Source: Bacteroidales bacterium (GTDB lineage Bacteria > Bacteroidota > Bacteroidia > Bacteroidales > 4484-276). Taken from it: 7,333 bases of DNA. The stretch spans positions 1 through 7,333 of the forward strand of contig JAGYLT010000110.1 of assembly GCA_018400545.1 (NCBI GenBank), in the 5' to 3' direction. The notes below the pieces were generated by a model. The model searched no databases. It had not been told where the DNA came from and saw nothing but the letters and a program-made list of their open reading frames with translations. Made by a program: the position numbers and the translations under genes. This document shows positions 6,039 to 7,333 of this stretch, piece after piece. Numbering within the stretch: the first letter of the stretch is position 1; the number at the start of each line of letters is the position of its first letter.

Positions 6039-7333
6039 GTGAAAAACATTCAGCTCCCAATAAACAGCTCGATTCCTGATTTAAAGAATCTGCTCAGTTA
6101 CGAAAATACGGCGATTCTTACCGCGCCTCCGGGAGCCGGAAAAAGTACGCTTGTCCCAATTGCCCTGTTGGATGAAACCTGGCTGAAAGGCAAAAAAATT
6201 CTGATGCTCGAACCCAGACGGCTTGCAGCCCGGATGATTGCATCAAGAATGGCGGATTTGCTGGATGAAAAAGTTGGTGAAACCGTAGGTTATCGCATCA
6301 GGCTTGACACCAGGATTTCGGAAAAAACAACAATTGAAGTCGTTACCGAAGGTATTCTCACACGGATGCTGCAAAGCGACAATGCGCTTTCGGATGTGGG
6401 TTTGGTAATTTTTGACGAATTCCACGAACGCAGCATCCATGCGGATACGGCGCTTGTATTCTGCCGCGAGGCCCAGCAAATTCTCCGTCCCGACCTGCGA
6501 ATGCTCATCATGTCGGCAACCATCGATGTTATCGGCCTTGCGAGGATATTACAGGCAAAATCCATCACCGGAACCGGCAGGCAATTTCCTGTTCAGATTA
6601 AATATACAGGAGAATCCGATATTTATCATTTGCCTGAAATGATGGCCAGGATTGCATTACAGGTATCCCGTGAACATGACGGCGACATGCTGATCTTCCT
6701 GCCCGGTGAAGGTGAGATACGCAAATGCGAGGAATTATTTAAAAAGCATTTTCCTGAATTTTCCATTCATCCGCTGTATGGCAGGTTGAGCCATGCTAAG
6801 CAGAATGCAGCTGTTTTTCCGGATAAATCAGGACGAAGAAAGATCGTGCTTGCCACTTCAATTGCTGAAACCAGTCTCACCATCGAGGGCATTAAAATTG
6901 TGATTGACAGTGGTTTTGGCCGGATTTCAAGATTTGATTCCCGGTCAGGGCTATCCGGTTTGGAAACGGTGCTGATCTCAAGGGATTCGGCTGACCAGCG
7001 CGCAGGCCGTGCCGGACGACTGAGTGAAGGTGTGTGTTACCGGATGTGGACACTATCATCTCACCACAAACGTCCCTCCCACCGAAATCCGGAAATTCTG
7101 GAAGCCGATCTCACTCCGCTGTCGCTTGAATTGAAAATATGGGGCGTGGACAATCCTGAAGAATTAACCTGGGTAACTCCCCCACCCACAGGCACTTTGG
7201 CTGGTTCATTTAAACTGCTGGAAGAACTCGGCGCCACGCAAAACGGAAAAATTACCGCTCACGGCAAAAAAATGCACCGGCTTCCGGCACATCCCCGAAT
7301 TGCGCATTTGCTTTTGATGGCACAGGATGAGGG
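6039..7333 (+). CDS. hrpB: ATP-dependent helicase HrpB (DEAH-box family, N-terminal part, cut by window edge)
   Basis: This is a superfamily 2 DExH helicase of the HrpB type; family members are cytoplasmic nucleic-acid-dependent ATPases whose physiological role is poorly defined. The 431 complete codons show all core motifs in order: motif I APPGAGKST (29-37), Ia EPRRLAA, motif II DEFHER (126-131; DEFH is the typical HrpB form), motif III SAT (159-161), TSIAETSLTIEGI, and motif VI QRAGRAGR (320-327). The beginning of the winged-helix/ratchet region follows (LPAHPRIAHLLL). Family members are about 800 aa, so roughly half is missing at the right edge. The GTG start at 6039 is chosen because it follows the promoter box and gives KNIQLPINSSIPDL, a normal HrpB N terminus. 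An in-frame TTG at 6006 overlaps the box, and a stop precedes it at 5991-5993. No Shine-Dalgarno is seen. Confidence 0.95.
   Translation, partial: MKNIQLPINSSIPDLKNLLSYENTAILTAPPGAGKSTLVPIALLDETWLKGKKILMLEPRRLAARMIASRMADLLDEKVGETVGYRIRLDTRISEKTTIEVVTEGILTRMLQSDNALSDVGLVIFDEFHERSIHADTALVFCREAQQILRPDLRMLIMSATIDVIGLARILQAKSITGTGRQFPVQIKYTGESDIYHLPEMMARIALQVSREHDGDMLIFLPGEGEIRKCEELFKKHFPEFSIHPLYGRLSHAKQNAAVFPDKSGRRKIVLATSIAETSLTIEGIKIVIDSGFGRISRFDSRSGLSGLETVLISRDSADQRAGRAGRLSEGVCYRMWTLSSHHKRPSHRNPEILEADLTPLSLELKIWGVDNPEELTWVTPPPTGTLAGSFKLLEELGATQNGKITAHGKKMHRLPAHPRIAHLLLMAQDE

Overview
The window (about 7.3 kb, moderate GC) looks like ordinary chromosomal DNA from a member of the Bacteroidota. 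Three things point there. ClpC and GyrA have the form usual in that phylum. Canonical, well-spaced Shine-Dalgarno sequences are missing. A TAnnTTTG box, the Bacteroidota -7 promoter element, lies ahead of every gene. I would not go below phylum with confidence; Bacteroidales/Marinilabiliales-like is a guess.

Layout. 1-880 (-): N-terminal third of clpC, cut by the window's left edge. 881-1211: divergent clpC/gyrA regulatory region. 1212-3764 (+): complete gyrA. 3885-5027 (+): a secreted TPR protein, closed by a strong intrinsic terminator at 5048-5080. 5183-5509 (+): a 108-aa protein without a signal peptide, clearly homologous to the last ~94 residues of the TPR protein, with its own promoter and terminator (5519-5553). 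5676-5936 (-): a small two-TM protein of the 'transporter suffix domain' type. 6039-7333 (+): first 431 codons of the DEAH-box helicase hrpB, cut by the right edge and divergent from the small membrane protein.

How the genes work together. clpC (protein quality control), gyrA (DNA supercoiling) and hrpB (RNA helicase) are housekeeping genes with no obvious shared pathway. Apart from a possible gyrA-TPR read-through, each gene seems to be its own transcription unit. There is no sign of mobile elements, CRISPR, RNA genes, phage or a defence island, and I do not see a new multi-gene system. The most unusual feature is the TPR pair: an exported full-length protein followed by a short copy of its C-terminal module that appears to stay in the cytoplasm. 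Similar leader sequence in front of both start codons suggests the short gene could be an internally deleted duplicate. Smaller points are a variant GyrA box, a non-ATG start in the small membrane protein, and two divergent promoters that probably overlap.
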